Source: Streptomyces broussonetiae (GTDB lineage Bacteria > Actinomycetota > Actinomycetes > Streptomycetales > Streptomycetaceae). From it: DNA of 64,000 nt. The notes under the pieces are model-generated. The model saw only the letters and a program-made list of their open reading frames with translations, was not told where the DNA came from and did no database searches. Position 1 is the first letter of the stretch, and every line of letters begins with the position of its first letter. The DNA is taken from contig NZ_CP047020.1 in assembly GCF_009796285.1 (NCBI RefSeq), positions 6,882,001 to 6,946,000 on the forward strand, in the 5' to 3' direction. The translations under genes were made by a program, and so were the position numbers. Positions 1 to 8,425 of this stretch are shown in pieces.

Positions 1-1023
1 GACGCCCCCGGTCTCAAGCCGGAGCACTACGAGGTGTTCGACTGCGCCATGGGCGAGCGCGCCATCTCCCCGATGGGCCACGTCCGCATGATGGCCGCGA
101 TCCAGCCGTGGATCTCCGGCGCCATCTCCAAGACGGTCAACATGCCGGAGACGGCGACCGTCGAGGAGGTCGAGGAGATCTACTACGAGGCCTGGAAGCT
201 CGGCGTCAAGGCGCTCGCGATCTACCGCGACAACTGCAAGGTCGGCCAGCCGCTCTCCGCCAAGAAGAAGGGCGACGAGAAGACCGAGATCGCCGAGAAG
301 GCCGAGGAGACGATCCGCACCGCGGTCGAGAAGGTGGTCGAGTACCGCCCGGTCCGCAAGCGCCTGCCCAAGGGCCGCCCCGGCATCACCACGTCCTTCA
401 CGGTCGGCGGCGCCGAGGGCTACATGACCGCCAACTCCTACCCGGACGACGGTCTCGGCGAGGTCTTCCTGAAGATGTCCAAGCAGGGCTCGACTCTCGC
501 GGGCATGATGGACGCCTTCTCCATCGCGGTCTCCGTCGGCCTCCAGTACGGCGTGCCGCTGGAGACGTACGTCTCGAAGTTCACCAACATGCGCTTCGAG
601 CCGGCCGGCATGACCGACGACCCGGACGTGCGGATGGCGCAGTCGATCGTCGACTACATCTTCCGCCGCCTGGCGCTGGACTTCCTGCCCTTCGAGACCC
701 GCTCCGCGCTCGGCATCCACTCCGCCGAGGAGCGCCAGCGTCACCTGGAGACGGGTTCCTACGAGCCGGCCGACGACGAGGTCGACGTCGAGGGCCTGGC
801 CCAGTCGGCACCGCGTGCCCAGGAGCTGAAGGCGGTCGTCACTCCCCAGGCCGAGGCGGCCAAGCCCGCCCCGCAGCAGGCGCACACCAGCGCGGAGCTG
901 GTGGAGATGCAGCTGGGCATCCAGGCCGACGCCCCGCTGTGCTTCTCCTGCGGTACGAAGATGCAGCGGGCCGGTTCCTGCTACATCTGCGAGGGCTGCG
1001 GCTCGACCAGCGGCTGCAGCTGA
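1..1023 (+). CDS. nrdJ: Vitamin B12-dependent (class II) ribonucleotide reductase, C-terminal part
   Basis: Only the last 340 codons are present; the frame is open at the left edge, so the gene starts outside the window. Class II reductases use adenosylcobalamin to turn ribonucleotides into deoxyribonucleotides in the cytoplasm without needing oxygen. The visible part contains the conserved late-barrel segment (TTSFTVGGAEGYMTANSY at about residues 134-151 of the fragment), a long actinobacterial linker, and a cysteine-rich tail (CFSCGTKMQRAGSCYICEGC) ending SGCS, typical of NrdJ and likely a zinc-binding, redox-active tail that re-reduces the active site. In Streptomyces this gene is normally behind nrdR and a B12 riboswitch; neither is in the window. 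A strong hairpin follows directly. Identity is secure; the start and upstream control cannot be seen. Confidence 0.96.
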   Translation, partial: DAPGLKPEHYEVFDCAMGERAISPMGHVRMMAAIQPWISGAISKTVNMPETATVEEVEEIYYEAWKLGVKALAIYRDNCKVGQPLSAKKKGDEKTEIAEKAEETIRTAVEKVVEYRPVRKRLPKGRPGITTSFTVGGAEGYMTANSYPDDGLGEVFLKMSKQGSTLAGMMDAFSIAVSVGLQYGVPLETYVSKFTNMRFEPAGMTDDPDVRMAQSIVDYIFRRLALDFLPFETRSALGIHSAEERQRHLETGSYEPADDEVDVEGLAQSAPRAQELKAVVTPQAEAAKPAPQQAHTSAELVEMQLGIQADAPLCFSCGTKMQRAGSCYICEGCGSTSGCS

Positions 1024-1046
1024 TGACACACGGTTTGTGAAGTGAA

Positions 1047-1080
1047 GCAAGGGGCGCCGGCCGAGGTCGGCGCCCCTTGC
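1047..1080. terminator. Bidirectional intrinsic terminator between nrdJ and terD-like gene
   Basis: A perfect 13-bp inverted repeat (GCAAGGGGCGCCG / CGGCGCCCCTTGC) with an 8-nt loop lies 24 nt after the nrdJ stop and 3 nt before the stop of the convergent TerD-like gene. There is no long T tract, as is usual in Streptomyces. It probably ends both transcripts. Confidence 0.85.
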
Positions 1081-1082
1081 CG

Positions 1083-1613
1083 CTACTGCGCCCTGCCCAT
1101 GACCCGGGTGAAGGTCGCCGGGTCCTCCTCAAAGCCGTGCACGCCGGGACGGAAAGCCCATTCCCCGGAGTCGTCACGGACGAATTCCACGATCGTGGCC
1201 GCTGTCGCCCCGAGGACCGAGCCGAAGTCGTCCTGGGCGAGCACGGTGTAGCGGTCCACCCGGATGCGCATGGCCGGATTCAGCACGTTGGCGAACGTCC
1301 GGCGGCCGAACTGCTGTTGGATGACGACACCGACCACCACGCGCGCGTATCGGCCGTCGAGCCGGTCCAGCTCCAGCGTCATGACCTCGTCCCAGCCGAA
1401 GCCCCTGCCGTCGGTGCTGTCCCGGTTGAGGAAGATCGTGCCGTCCGGTGAACGGCTGTCGAAGTGCACCAGATAGGCCGGAGCCCCGTAGGCGTCGTCC
1501 GAGGTGAACGTCGCGGCGATGATGTCGAGATCGGTGGGCGCCTCACCCGCCGGGCTCGGGTCCCACTTGAGCGCGACCTCGACCTTGTTGATTCCCTTGC
1601 TGAAGCCGGACAA
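1083..1613 (-). CDS. TerD family (tellurium/calcium stress) protein
   Basis: TerD-domain proteins are soluble, calcium-binding proteins linked to tellurite and other stress resistance and to development in Streptomyces; the biochemical role is unsettled. The product, 176 aa from the chosen start, opens with FSKGINKVEVALKWDPS, has the acidic DLDI motif for calcium, the block DSRSPDGTIFLNRDSTDGRG, and a WDEVMTLELDRL segment, covering one TerD domain (the family is usually about 190 aa). I chose the TTG at 1611-1613 because a purine-rich ribosome site (AGGGGGAAGGGGAAG) lies 4 nt before it and family similarity begins right there; an in-frame start at 1703 would add about 30 unrelated arginine-rich residues. 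It is monocistronic, convergent with nrdJ and divergent from the DUF4937 gene. Confidence 0.88.
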   Translation of the reverse strand: MSGFSKGINKVEVALKWDPSPAGEAPTDLDIIAATFTSDDAYGAPAYLVHFDSRSPDGTIFLNRDSTDGRGFGWDEVMTLELDRLDGRYARVVVGVVIQQQFGRRTFANVLNPAMRIRVDRYTVLAQDDFGSVLGATAATIVEFVRDDSGEWAFRPGVHGFEEDPATFTRVMGRAQ

Positions 1614-1752
1614 CGGGCTTCCCCTTCCCCCTGTGACTGCTCCGTCCCCAACTCCCCTGGAGCCAGGGCTCTTTGTCCATCGTGCCACGCGTGCGGAGCG
1701 CATGCGCGGGTGATCTCCGCCGGAGCGTGACCGGCGCCACGTCCGGTGGCCT

Positions 1753-1758
1753 TACGAT
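1753..1758 (+). promoter_or_regulatory. Candidate -10 element (leaderless) of the DUF4937 gene
   Basis: TACGAT lies 6 nt before the GTG start at 1765, and no Shine-Dalgarno sequence is present. This spacing would put transcription start on the first base of the start codon. No clear -35 hexamer is seen at 17-18 bp. Confidence 0.4.
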
Positions 1759-1764
1759 GGCGCG

Positions 1765-2370
1765 GTGCTGGTCAAGTGGATTCGCTGCACCGTGGTGGAC
1801 CGCCGCGGCTTCGAGCGGGGGCAGCGGAAATGGGCGGGGCTTCTGGGTGAGCCGGGATTTCGGGGACAGGGCGGAGGATGGAGCCGGCAGCGGCCGGGAG
1901 TGGCGCACGTCTTCACCTTCTGGGAGAGCCGCGCCTTCTACGACTCCTTCATGGCCCGCTCGCACGACCGCCTGGCGTCCGCCCAGTCCGGCACGTTCAA
2001 GGACGCCCAGGTCAAGCTCTTCGAGTACCGCTTCGACGTGAAGACGGGCTTCGAGCCGCGCTTCACCGACGCCGATCTGATCCGGGTGGCCCTGTGCCAG
2101 GTCCGCGAGGAGCGAGTCGACCACTTCACCCTCATGCAGGAGAAGGTCTGGAACCCGGCGATGGCCGGTTCGCCCGGCATGATCCGTGGCATGTTCGCCG
2201 AGGCCTCCACCCAGGAGTTCCTGGTCCTGTCGATGTGGCGGTCGGCGGCCGAGCACGGCAAGTACCGCACCGAGCGCGTGGAGCGCCTCGCCCTGCGCGC
2301 GCAGACCGAGGCCGACATCGCGTCGCTCTCCGGTGACATCGTGGACATGGAGCCGTCCTGGACGGTGTGA
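1765..2370 (+). CDS. YdbC/DUF4937 family protein
   Basis: A 201-aa soluble protein of the YdbC family (DUF4937), small alpha/beta-barrel proteins related to antibiotic-biosynthesis monooxygenases. The sequence looks like two related halves. The first begins MLVKWIRCTVVDRRGF, contains GVAHVFTFWESRAFYDSFM and ends in a Phe-Glu-Tyr segment. The second begins DLIRVALCQVREERVDHF and contains STQEFLVLSMWRSAAEHGKY. The paired xxWxSxxxxxxF blocks are what the ABM-like fold gives. No catalytic residues can be named and the substrate is unknown. The GTG start at 1765 lies just after a -10-like hexamer, so the message may be leaderless. The gene stands alone, divergent from the TerD-like gene. Confidence 0.8.
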   Translation: MLVKWIRCTVVDRRGFERGQRKWAGLLGEPGFRGQGGGWSRQRPGVAHVFTFWESRAFYDSFMARSHDRLASAQSGTFKDAQVKLFEYRFDVKTGFEPRFTDADLIRVALCQVREERVDHFTLMQEKVWNPAMAGSPGMIRGMFAEASTQEFLVLSMWRSAAEHGKYRTERVERLALRAQTEADIASLSGDIVDMEPSWTV

Positions 2371-2387
2371 GCACACAGGGTGCTTAG

Positions 2388-2420
2388 GTTTGAAAGTCAA
2401 ACTCACGCCCGGAAGGCGTG
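2388..2420 (+). repeat. Two small inverted repeats after the DUF4937 gene
   Basis: GTTTGA-AAG-TCAAAC (2388-2402) is a 6-bp inverted repeat unusually rich in A+T for this DNA. It is followed by CACGCC-CGGAA-GGCGTG (2404-2420). Together they could be a weak terminator or a regulator site; both readings are guesses. Confidence 0.35.
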
Positions 2421-2536
2421 CTGAAGGCGCCCTGAAGACGCCGTGCAACGAGCCCGGGAGCCGCCCGGGACGACGAATTCGTGTGACCTACGCCGTATGG
2501 AGCCCGTACGAGTGCTCGACTCTCCCTGACTCGATC

Positions 2537-2542
2537 TAGGGT
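2537..2542 (+). promoter_or_regulatory. Candidate -10 element (leaderless) of the histidine phosphatase gene
   Basis: TAGGGT lies 6 nt before the ATG at 2549. Upstream CTCGAC (2515-2520) is a possible -35 at 16 bp. The spacing suggests a leaderless or nearly leaderless transcript, although TAGGG could also act as a weak ribosome site. Confidence 0.35.
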
Positions 2543-2548
2543 TTGGGC

Positions 2549-3208
2549 ATGGTACGACCACGGCGCATCGTCCTTGTCCGGCACGGCGAGTCAACGGGCA
2601 ACGTCGACGACTCCGTGTACGAGCGTGAACCCGACCACGCGCTCGCGCTGACGGACCGCGGCTGGAGACAGGCCGAGGAGACCGGCAAGAAACTGCGGGA
2701 ACTCTTCGGCCAGGAACGCGTCAGTGTGTATGTCTCCCCGTACCGTCGTACGCACGAGACGCTCCGCGCCTTCCACCTCGACCCCGACCTCATACGCATC
2801 CGGGAGGAGCCGAGGCTGCGCGAACAGGACTGGGGCAACTGGCAGGACTGCGACGACGTCCGTCTGCAGAAGGCCTACCGGGACGCTTACGGCCACTTCT
2901 TCTTCCGGTTTCCGCAGGGGGAGTCCGGTGCCGACGTGTACGACCGGGTCGGCGGCTTCCTGGAGAGCCTGTACCGCAGCTTCGAAGCCCCCGACCACCC
3001 GCCGAACGTGCTCCTGGTGACGCATGGGCTCGCGATGCGGCTGTTCTGCATGCGCTGGTTCCACTGGACCGTCGCGGAATTCGAGTCACTGTCGAATCCC
3101 GGGAACGCGGAGATGCGGATGCTCGTTCTCGGAGACGACGGCAAGTACACGCTCGACCGGCCCTTCGAGCGCTGGCGCAAGCCGCTCTCGTACTGGGTGA
3201 ACGGATAG
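2549..3208 (+). CDS. Histidine phosphatase family protein (phosphoglycerate mutase-like)
   Basis: A 219-aa cytoplasmic histidine phosphatase. The phospho-acceptor motif LVRHGES is at residues 8-14. The second conserved histidine is in LLVTHGLAMRLF around residue 155, and the acid EQDWGNW block lies between. This superfamily covers phosphoglycerate mutases and many small-molecule phosphatases; the length and sequence do not fix the substrate. ATG at 2549 was chosen over the TTG two codons earlier because homologues start within a few residues of the RHG motif. The ADP-ribosylglycohydrolase follows after 12 nt and is probably co-transcribed. Confidence 0.88.
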   Translation: MVRPRRIVLVRHGESTGNVDDSVYEREPDHALALTDRGWRQAEETGKKLRELFGQERVSVYVSPYRRTHETLRAFHLDPDLIRIREEPRLREQDWGNWQDCDDVRLQKAYRDAYGHFFFRFPQGESGADVYDRVGGFLESLYRSFEAPDHPPNVLLVTHGLAMRLFCMRWFHWTVAEFESLSNPGNAEMRMLVLGDDGKYTLDRPFERWRKPLSYWVNG

Positions 3209-3220
3209 AGTGACAGAGCG

Positions 3221-4126
3221 ATGACCGCTGACTCCTCTTCCTCCGGTCGCCTTGGGCGTGCCCTGGCGAGCCTGCGTGGACTGGCCGTGGGAGACGCCCT
3301 GGGCTCCCAGTTCTTCGTTCCGGCGCACTACGCTCTGCTGAAGCGGCGCGAGCTGCCCGAGGGCCCCTGGCAGTGGACCGACGACACCGAGATGGCCTGT
3401 TCCGTGGTCGCCGTCCTCGCCGCCCACCTGCGCATCGACCAGGACGCACTGGCCCGCTCATTCGCCGGCCACCACGACTTCGACCGGGGCTACGGACCCG
3501 CGGTCAACCGACTGCTGCGACTTGTCCGGGAGGGCGGGGACTGGCGTGAGCTGGCCGCTGGTCTCTTCGACGGACGGGGGTCCTGGGGCAACGGAGCGGC
3601 GATGCGGATCGCTCCTCTGGGCGCCTGGTACGCGGACGACCCGGAGCAGGCGACCCACCAGGCGGAGATCTCCGCCTATCCCACTCACCAGCACCGTGAG
3701 GCCGTGGTCGGCGCCATGGCCGTGGCCGCCGCGGCGGCGCTGGCCGGCTCGCCGGACGGGCCGCCCAGCCCCGAGGCGCTCCTTGACGGCGTCATCGCCC
3801 TGGTACCCAAGAGCGCGGTCGGCCAGGGGCTCCGGCGTGCCCGGGACATGCTCGACTACGGCGACCCGGCCACCGTCGCGGCCGTCCTGGGATGCGGGCG
3901 CCGTACGACCGCCCATGACACCGTCCCCTTCGCCCTCTGGTCCGCCGCGCGCAGCCTCGGGGACTACGAGGCGGCCTTCTGGACGACCGCCCAGGTGGGC
4001 GGCGATGTGGACACGACCTGCGCGATCGTGGGCGGCGTGCTCGCCGCCGGAAAGGCGGGGACGCCGCCCACCGAGTGGGTGGAGCGGGCCGAGGCGCTGC
4101 CGGACTGGGTGCCGACCGCGTTCTGA
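3221..4126 (+). CDS. ADP-ribosylglycohydrolase family protein
   Basis: A 301-aa all-helical protein of the DraG/ARH family, which removes ADP-ribose from proteins or other substrates with the help of two magnesium ions. Both metal-binding clusters are visible: WTDDTEMA near residue 50 and GGDVDTTCAIVGGVLAA near residue 260. The start of the domain (SLRGLAVGDALGSQF) is also typical. The target in this organism is unknown; streptomycetes encode several such proteins and use ADP-ribosylation during development. ATG at 3221 follows the phosphatase stop by 12 nt, suggesting one two-gene operon. The next gene is convergent. Confidence 0.88.
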   Translation: MTADSSSSGRLGRALASLRGLAVGDALGSQFFVPAHYALLKRRELPEGPWQWTDDTEMACSVVAVLAAHLRIDQDALARSFAGHHDFDRGYGPAVNRLLRLVREGGDWRELAAGLFDGRGSWGNGAAMRIAPLGAWYADDPEQATHQAEISAYPTHQHREAVVGAMAVAAAAALAGSPDGPPSPEALLDGVIALVPKSAVGQGLRRARDMLDYGDPATVAAVLGCGRRTTAHDTVPFALWSAARSLGDYEAAFWTTAQVGGDVDTTCAIVGGVLAAGKAGTPPTEWVERAEALPDWVPTAF

Positions 4127-4548
4127 CGGGTGCGCATACCGGGGTCGGTGACTGCGTGGTGCCGGGCCGGTCGTATGTGGTTTCCAGGTCGGTCAGGGCC
4201 CGTTTCCTGGCGGTGAAGGCCTGTTCGTGATGCTGCACGAGCGCCCGCGAAGACTCTCCGTGTCTGTCGGGAACTCTCCGTGACGACCGCCCGTTCTTCC
4301 CGTATCCGGCGTGTGCCGCGCCGTTCGAAGACCGGTCCGGCGGTGTGTCGCAGGGCGCGGATCGGAGCGCGGTTCGAAGGGAGCGTGTGAGGGTGTCGGT
4401 GCCGCGGAAGCTGCTTCCCGTGTTGGTGTGTCTTCTGCTCGCCGTGCGGGCGCTCGTTGCCGTGGTGGGGCCGGCCGGATCGACGCGTGTGCTGCCCGTC
4501 CCCGGGCGACGGTCCGGCCGGCTGCGGCTCCGCGCGGTCCAGTGGCGA
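4127..4548. other. Intergenic gap, no gene seen
   Basis: 422 bp between two convergent genes. All frames either show poor codon bias or are shadows of the neighbouring genes. A short direct repeat (ACTCTCCGTG) occurs twice near 4253 and 4275. No convincing terminator hairpin was found. Confidence 0.5.
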
Positions 4549-6096
4549 TCAGCCCATGCCCGGGCCCGCCATGCCGGAGAGGGAATCGAGATCGCTCTTG
4601 CGGACCCTGAGCACCAGCCAGGCGGTGACGAACGCCAGCGCGGCCATCGCGGCGGCCGGTACGAAGGCGGTGGAGATGCCATGGGCGAGCACGTCGTGTC
4701 CCCAGGGCGCGGGCAGCTGATGCGTCTTGGCGAACTGCGCCTTCTGCTCCGGCGAGCCGCCGGCGAGGAACTTGGGCAGCTGCTTCTTGGCCTCGTCCTT
4801 GCTGGCCGAGCCGAAGACGGTGGTCAGGATGGACAGCCCCAGCGAACCGCCCACCTGCTGCATTGCGTTCAGCAGACCGGAGGCCGCACCGGCCTCGTGC
4901 TGGGCGACGCCCGACACCGCCGTCACGGTGGCCGTCACGAAGTTCAGCCCCATGCCGAGACCGAACACCAGCATCGGCCCGAGCACCCCGCCGAGATAGG
5001 AGCTGTCCGGCCGGATGAACGCCTGCCAGGACAGCCCGACCACCACGAGCGCCGTGCCGGCCGTCATGAACGGCTTCGGGCCGAGCTTCGGCAGCAAGGC
5101 CTGCGAAAGGCCCGCACCGACCGCGATCGCGACCGTCACCGGGAGGAACGCCACACCGGCCTTGATGGCGCTGTAGCCCAGCACGTCCTGCACGAACAGC
5201 ACGATGTAGAAGAACATGCCGAACATCGCCGCGGACAGGCTCAGCATGATCACGTACGTGCCCCAGCGGTTGCGGTCCGCGAACATCCTGAGTGGGGTGA
5301 TCGGCTCCTTCGCCCGCGTCTCGGTGAAGATGAAAGCGAGCAGCAACACCACGGCCGCGCCGAAGGAGCCGAGCGTGAGCCTGTCCCGCCAGCCGTCCTC
5401 CGCGGCGCGGATGAACCCGTACACCAGCGCGGCCATGCCCAGCGTCGACGTCATCGCGCCCGTGATGTCGAAGCGCCCCGGATGCCGCTCGGACTCGCTG
5501 ATGTACAGCGGCGCGAGCGCGGCGATCAGCACACCGATGGGCACGTTGACGAAGAGCACCCACCGCCAGTCCAGCCAGTCGGTGAGCATGCCGCCCGCAA
5601 GCAGACCGATCGCGCCGCCGCCCGCCGAGACGGCGGCGAACACGCCGAAGGCCCGGTTGCGTTCCGGGCCTTCGGGGAAGGTCGTGGTGATCAGTGCCAA
5701 CGACGTGGGCGACGCTATCGCGCCGCCCACCCCCTGCAATGCCCGTGCGGCCAGCAGTTGCCAGGGTTCCTGGGCGAGGCCGCCCAGCAGCGAGGCGAAG
5801 GTGAAGAGCAGGATGCCCGTGATGAACACCCTGCGGCGGCCGAGGATGTCACCGGCCCGCGCGCCGAGCAGCAGCAGGCCGCCGAACGTGAGTGTGTAAG
5901 CACTGACGACCCACGTCAGGTCGGTCGTGCTGAACTTGAGCGCATCTTGAATGTGTGGGAGCGCGATGTTCACAATCGTCGCGTCGAGTACCACCATGAG
6001 TTGGCAGGCCGCGATGACGGTGAGTGCGATGCCGGGATGCCCCGCCCGGCGGGCCATGCCCGGTTTCGGATCCTGAAGCAGCTGAGAGGTCGTCAC
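4549..6096 (-). CDS. MFS drug efflux transporter, DHA2 (EmrB/QacA) family
   Basis: A 515-aa inner-membrane proton antiporter with the hydrophobicity pattern of the 14-helix DHA2 group. Family motifs are visible: LDATIVNIALPHIQ in helix 1 (motif D1), GDILGRRRVFITG after helix 2 (motif A), and the helix 5 antiporter motif region (GPERNRAFGVFAAVSAGGGAIG, antiporter motif C). Such pumps export lipophilic cations or antibiotics. The gene faces a tetR-family gene, and two identical operators lie in the space between (6120-6187), so the pump is almost certainly repressed by that regulator and induced by one of its substrates. The start ATG is 24 bp from the nearer operator. Confidence 0.93.
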   Translation of the reverse strand: MTTSQLLQDPKPGMARRAGHPGIALTVIAACQLMVVLDATIVNIALPHIQDALKFSTTDLTWVVSAYTLTFGGLLLLGARAGDILGRRRVFITGILLFTFASLLGGLAQEPWQLLAARALQGVGGAIASPTSLALITTTFPEGPERNRAFGVFAAVSAGGGAIGLLAGGMLTDWLDWRWVLFVNVPIGVLIAALAPLYISESERHPGRFDITGAMTSTLGMAALVYGFIRAAEDGWRDRLTLGSFGAAVVLLLAFIFTETRAKEPITPLRMFADRNRWGTYVIMLSLSAAMFGMFFYIVLFVQDVLGYSAIKAGVAFLPVTVAIAVGAGLSQALLPKLGPKPFMTAGTALVVVGLSWQAFIRPDSSYLGGVLGPMLVFGLGMGLNFVTATVTAVSGVAQHEAGAASGLLNAMQQVGGSLGLSILTTVFGSASKDEAKKQLPKFLAGGSPEQKAQFAKTHQLPAPWGHDVLAHGISTAFVPAAAMAALAFVTAWLVLRVRKSDLDSLSGMAGPGMG

Positions 6097-6119
6097 TATG
6101 GGTCCCCCATAAAGGCGTT

Positions 6120-6139
6120 AGTGAACGCTCGCGTTCACT
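6120..6139. promoter_or_regulatory. TetR-type operator O1
   Basis: A perfect 20-bp inverted repeat, AGTGAACGC-TC-GCGTTCACT, 23 bp upstream of the MFS start codon. It has the size and symmetry of a TetR-family dimer site and has identical arms to the second site at 6168-6187. Confidence 0.85.
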
Positions 6140-6167
6140 GTCGCCTCCACGGTAGTGAGTCCCCAAG

Positions 6168-6187
6168 AGTGAACGCAAGCGTTCACT
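6168..6187. promoter_or_regulatory. TetR-type operator O2
   Basis: A perfect inverted repeat, AGTGAACGC-AA-GCGTTCACT, with the same arms as O1. The centres are 48 bp apart, so the two bound dimers would sit on nearly opposite or slightly offset helix faces. It probably also controls the tetR gene, whose start is about 91 bp away. Confidence 0.85.
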
Positions 6188-6278
6188 TAATCAGGTGCGT
6201 CGCCTCGTGTCCCCCGCTGCTGCGGCGCGGCGCCCTGCCCCAGAACCCCCGCTTTCCTTGCACGTTGGAGAGACACAG

Positions 6279-6902
6279 ATGGTTACCTCGCGCTGGACGG
6301 CCGCCCCTTCCCGGACGGCTCTCCCCCGTCGGCGCGGAGTGGTGCTGGAGCGCGCGATCCTGGACGCCGCTCTGGAGCAGCTCGGCACGGTCGGCTGGAA
6401 AGGCCTGACCATGGAAGGCGTCGCGGCCGGTGCCCAGACCGGCAAGGCCGCGGTCTACCGCCGCTGGCCATGCAAGGAGGACCTCGTCGCGGACGCGCTG
6501 GTGGCCGGACTGCCCCGGGTCGAAACGGCGCCGGACCTCGGCAGTGTGCGCGAGGACCTTCTCGCCCTGTGCCGGCAGGTCCGGGAGATCATGTACTCGC
6601 CTCCTGGGATCGCGCTCCGTGCGGTGATTCACGAGTGCGACGATGTGCAGGCGGAGCGCTTCCAGGACGTGATCGTCGGAGGCGTCATCGAGCCGACCGT
6701 CATGCTGCTCCGTGAGGTCATCGCTCATGGAATAGAGCGAGGAGAGGTTCGCTCGGACGCGGCCAACGGCTATGTCTTCGACGCCATCCCGGCCATGATG
6801 ATGTACCGCTCCAAGGTGTGCGGGAGCGAATGGAGTGACGGTGATCTCGAGGAGATGATCGATCAGCTGATGCTCCCGCTGCTGCGGCCCCACGGGGTCT
6901 GA
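6279..6902 (+). CDS. TetR family transcriptional regulator
   Basis: A 207-aa repressor. The N-terminal helix-turn-helix spans about residues 24-70 (ILDAALEQLGTVGWKGLTM, then VAAGAQTGKAAVYRRWPCKE), and the rest is a ligand-binding helical domain of the TetR C-terminal type. The ATG at 6279 has a GGAG ribosome site 8 nt upstream; earlier in-frame codons would run through operator-proximal DNA and lack one. It is transcribed divergently from the DHA2 pump, and the paired palindromes between them are the expected targets, so it likely represses both genes. The inducing ligand cannot be told from the sequence. Confidence 0.92.
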   Translation: MVTSRWTAAPSRTALPRRRGVVLERAILDAALEQLGTVGWKGLTMEGVAAGAQTGKAAVYRRWPCKEDLVADALVAGLPRVETAPDLGSVREDLLALCRQVREIMYSPPGIALRAVIHECDDVQAERFQDVIVGGVIEPTVMLLREVIAHGIERGEVRSDAANGYVFDAIPAMMMYRSKVCGSEWSDGDLEEMIDQLMLPLLRPHGV

Positions 6903-6984
6903 TCCCGTGCCGCGGTGAGTCTGCGTGGCGCTCGGGCGACCAGGGTGTCGCAGGATGATCCCGGCGGCGTAGGCTAAGGGCGCC

Positions 6985-7686
6985 ATGCCGTACGAACCAC
7001 CTACTCACACTGTCGAGCGCTCCCTGCGCGCCACGACCGGAGCGAAGGTCATCGCCGGTGTCGACGAGGTGGGGCGAGGCGCCTGGGCCGGACCGGTCAC
7101 CGTGTGTGCCGCGATCACCGGACTGCGTCGCCCGCCCGACGGTCTGACCGACTCCAAACTGTTGACCATCAAACGTCGTACAGAACTGGCCGAGGTCCTC
7201 CGGGTGTGGGTGACGGCCTACGCGCTGGGGCATGCTTCCCCCGAGGAGATCGACACCCTGGGGATGACGGCCGCGCTGCGGCTCGCCGCGGTCCGTGCAC
7301 TGGACACGCTGCCCGTCCGCCCCGACGCCCTCATCCTCGACGGGAAGCACGACTATCTCGGTGCCCCCTGGAGGGTCCGCACGGTGATCAAGGGCGATCG
7401 GTCGTGCGTGGCCGTCGCCGCGGCGTCGGTGATCGCGAAGGTTCAGCGCGACAAAATGATGGCCGAACTGGGTATCGACCATGCAGACTTCGGATTTGCG
7501 GACAACGCCGGGTATCCGTCGCCCGTGCACAAGGCCGCACTGGAGGAGCGGGGGCCCACCCCGCACCACCGCTTGTCGTGGGCGTATCTTGATGCGTTGC
7601 CTCAGTGGCGGCACCTCAAGAAGGTCCGCAGCTGGGCGGACGGAGGCGTTCCGGAAATCGAGGGTCAGCTCGGCTTCGATTTCTGA
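6985..7686 (+). CDS. rnhB: Ribonuclease HII
   Basis: A 233-aa cytoplasmic endonuclease that cuts RNA in RNA-DNA hybrids and removes misincorporated ribonucleotides. The catalytic acid pair is in GVDEVGRGAWAGP (Asp27 and Glu28), with a further acid in LILDGKHDY (Asp119). The substrate-binding TDSKLL block and the AAASVIAKVQRDK segment are also typical. A TAGGCT hexamer and AAGGG ribosome site lie just upstream of the ATG. The gene is in its usual Streptomyces neighbourhood near recQ. Its product and NrdJ both bear on ribonucleotide/deoxyribonucleotide balance, but they are not in one operon. Confidence 0.96.
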   Translation: MPYEPPTHTVERSLRATTGAKVIAGVDEVGRGAWAGPVTVCAAITGLRRPPDGLTDSKLLTIKRRTELAEVLRVWVTAYALGHASPEEIDTLGMTAALRLAAVRALDTLPVRPDALILDGKHDYLGAPWRVRTVIKGDRSCVAVAAASVIAKVQRDKMMAELGIDHADFGFADNAGYPSPVHKAALEERGPTPHHRLSWAYLDALPQWRHLKKVRSWADGGVPEIEGQLGFDF

Positions 7687-7733
7687 CGGTTCCGATCGCA
7701 CTGATGTGCCACCCGGTCACCCGCGCCGCACCA

Positions 7734-8387
7734 ATGTTTGATAAATATCAGCTCATGCCTCTCATTCCCGAGGAGCCTCAGATTCACGAGAGTGCCCAGG
7801 GTCCCCGCGCTACGCCGGCCAGCGGCCGTACCGCGCCGACCCCCCGCCCCGTACCCGGCCCCCGCCCCGCGGCTCCGCCCCGCCCCGGTCGTCCCGGCCC
7901 TCTGCGGCCCGCGGCGCCGGTGCAGCGCACGCCCCGTGACGTGGCTCCGGCCAAGCCTGGCCCCTCCGGCCCGGCCGTTCCCGCCGCTTCGGCGGTCACC
8001 CCGCAGATCCAGCTGATCCCGGCTTCGGCCGAGGGTGCGCTCGACGCCGCCGAGGAGGCGGTGGATCTGCTCCTTGACTCGGGCCGAGCCCCGGGCGACG
8101 TGCTCGTGATCACCACCGGTGCCCAGCACCCGTGGGCGGAGCACGAGCTGTCCTTCGGCGAAGCCTCCTACTGGGCGCAGCACGACGCTGGTGACGACGT
8201 CTTCTACACGGACGCCGCCATCGCCTCCCGTGCCGCGTCCCGCCCCGTGGTGGTCGTGGCCGTCAACGGAGGCCCGGCCTCCGCCGCTGCCTCCGCCCTT
8301 CCGCTGGCCCATTCCAGGGCCGGTGCCCTGCTGATCGTCTGCGGCGATCCGCAGCAGATCAACACGGTGCTGGGCGCCGGCGTCTGA
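7734..8387 (+). CDS. Conserved hypothetical protein with proline-rich N-terminus
   Basis: I do not recognise a named family. The 217-aa product has a Pro/Arg/Ala-rich, probably disordered region at about residues 20-95, then a compact domain beginning IQLIPASAEGALDAAEEAVDLL. That domain has alternating hydrophobic strands (GDVLVITTG, PVVVVAVNGG, GALLIVCGD), suggesting an alpha/beta fold. No signal peptide or membrane segment is seen. The start is uncertain: ATG at 7734 has no ribosome site and is followed by unusually AT-rich codons that contain a small palindrome (TGATA-AA-TATCA, 7739-7750); ATG at 7755 is the alternative. The gene follows rnhB by 47 nt and is followed by a terminator. Confidence 0.65.
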   Translation: MFDKYQLMPLIPEEPQIHESAQGPRATPASGRTAPTPRPVPGPRPAAPPRPGRPGPLRPAAPVQRTPRDVAPAKPGPSGPAVPAASAVTPQIQLIPASAEGALDAAEEAVDLLLDSGRAPGDVLVITTGAQHPWAEHELSFGEASYWAQHDAGDDVFYTDAAIASRAASRPVVVVAVNGGPASAAASALPLAHSRAGALLIVCGDPQQINTVLGAGV

Positions 8388-8425
8388 GCCGCGCCCGGCG
8401 CCTCGGGCCACCGGGGTGACACAGG

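Noticed and set aside
4345..6408. 687-codon plus-strand open frame across the MFS pump
   Set aside because: Shadow frame. The minus-strand product has clear transporter motifs, and this frame also runs through both TetR operators.
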